A program made the translations under genes and the position numbers. Below are positions 63,120 to 64,000 of a stretch of DNA of 64,000 bases, piece by piece (position 1 is the first letter of the stretch; the number at the start of each line of letters is the position of its first letter). Where the stretch lies: assembly GCA_021186555.1 (NCBI GenBank), contig JAJKFL010000002.1, positions 5,035,001 to 5,099,000 of the forward strand, written 5' to 3'. This DNA is from Reticulitermes speratus. Lineage: Eukaryota > Arthropoda > Insecta > Blattodea > Rhinotermitidae. The notes under the pieces are model-generated. The model saw nothing but the letters and a program-made list of their open reading frames with translations. It was not told where the DNA came from and did no database searches.

Positions 63120-64000
63120 GGTTTTCACCCGGTGGCAGTAGTCCTTACACTAATACACACAATACAAATGTTTTCACCCGGTGGCAGTAGTCCTTACACT
63201 AGTACACACAATACAAATGTTTTCACCGGTGGCAGTAGTCCTTACACTAGTACACACAATACAAATGTTTTCACCCGGTGGCAGTAGTCCTTACACTAGT
63301 GCACACAAACAAATGTTTTCACCCGGTGGCAGTAGTCCTTACACTAGTTCACACAATACAAATGTTTTCACCGGTGGCAGTAGTCCTTACACTAGTACAC
63401 ACAATACAAATGTTTTCACCCGGTGGCAGTAGTCCTTACACTAGTGCACACAAAACAAATGTTTTCACCCGGTGGCAGTAGTCCTTACACTAGTTCACAC
63501 AATACAAATGTTTTCACCCGGTGGCAGTAGTCCTTACACTAGTACACACAATACAAATGTTTTCACCGGTGGCAGTAGTCCTTACACTAGTACACACAAT
63601 ACAAATGTTTTCACCCGGTGGCAGTAGTCCTTACACTAGTACACACAATACAAATGTTTTCACCGGTGGCAGTAGTCCTTACACTAATACACACAATACA
63701 AATGTTTTCACCGGTGGCAGTAGTCCTTACACTAGTACACACAATACAAATGTTTTCACCCGGTGGCAGTAGTCCTTACACTAGTACACACAATACAAAT
63801 GTTTTCACCCGGTGGCAGTAGTCCTTACACTAATACACACAATACAAATGTTTTCACCCGGTGGCAGTAGTCCTTACACTAGTACACACAATACAAATGT
63901 TTTCACCCGGTGGCAGTAGTCCTTACACTAGTACACACAATACAAATGTTTTCACCCGGTGGCAGTAGTCCTTACACTAGTGCACACAAAACAAATGTTT
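63120..64000. repeat. 48/49-bp satellite, about 18 copies, continues past window
   Basis: 'ggtggcagtagtccttacac' plus 'tagtacacacaatacaaatg' and ttttcacc(c) repeats. Units of 48 and 49 bp alternate through cacc/caccc. The serial reading frames are artefacts. Confidence 0.95.

Overview
This window is animal nuclear DNA, most likely from an insect. It is AT-leaning and very rich in repeats, with no operon-like gene packing, no long unique reading frame, tRNA-derived SINEs, Tc1/mariner, Tigger-like, hAT-like and TTAA-type MITEs, LINE 3' fragments and many micro- and minisatellites. Two SINE families share a central domain that resembles the conserved domains reported for polyneopteran (cockroach/termite-type) SINEs. 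A blattodean-like host is therefore a reasonable but unproven guess. I see no complete protein-coding gene. The one plausible piece of a host gene is a 77-nt exon at 7174-7250. Two LINE 3' ends and one mariner-like transposase fragment are recognisable but broken.

Layout. 1-5.1 kb: a 34-bp minisatellite and a mosaic of SINEs. 5.5-10.6 kb: two TTAA-type MITEs whose inner 114-bp segment has expanded into tandem arrays of about 6 and 18 copies, with a candidate exon between them. 11.3-13.5 kb: a miniature palindromic mariner derivative, a symmetric element filled with 51-bp palindromic repeats, and hammerhead-like motifs. 14.9-16.9 kb: a LINE 3' end and an 87-bp satellite of 15 copies. 18-40 kb: scattered SINEs, MITEs, hammerhead-like motifs, a 579-bp mariner-like element and a LINE fragment. 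40.4-46.5 kb: a Tigger-like MITE followed by three unrelated arrays with 62-, 24- and about 46-bp units. 47-49.2 kb: a cluster of hAT- and Tigger-like MITEs. 49.7-55.7 kb: more 114-bp arrays and an element with inverted hammerhead-like ends. 56-64 kb: anonymous sequence, a CA-rich tract, a 37-bp array and a 48/49-bp array that runs off the window end.

The most interesting signal is a dispersed family of about 50-nt motifs with the hammerhead-ribozyme core: CUGANGA, a helix, GAAA, then a tiny palindromic stem III ending in a GUA, GUU or GUC triplet. In several copies the arms flanking the core differ in sequence but remain complementary (ACAGC/GCUGU, CCUUC/GAAGG, AAUCC/GGAUU, CCCC/GGGG), as conserved RNA folding would predict. 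At four places two motifs lie head to head, forming the ends of palindromic elements. All long reading frames over the arrays at 15.5-16.9, 40.8-43.7, 44.2-45.3 and 63.1-64 kb are by-products of the repeat period, not genes.
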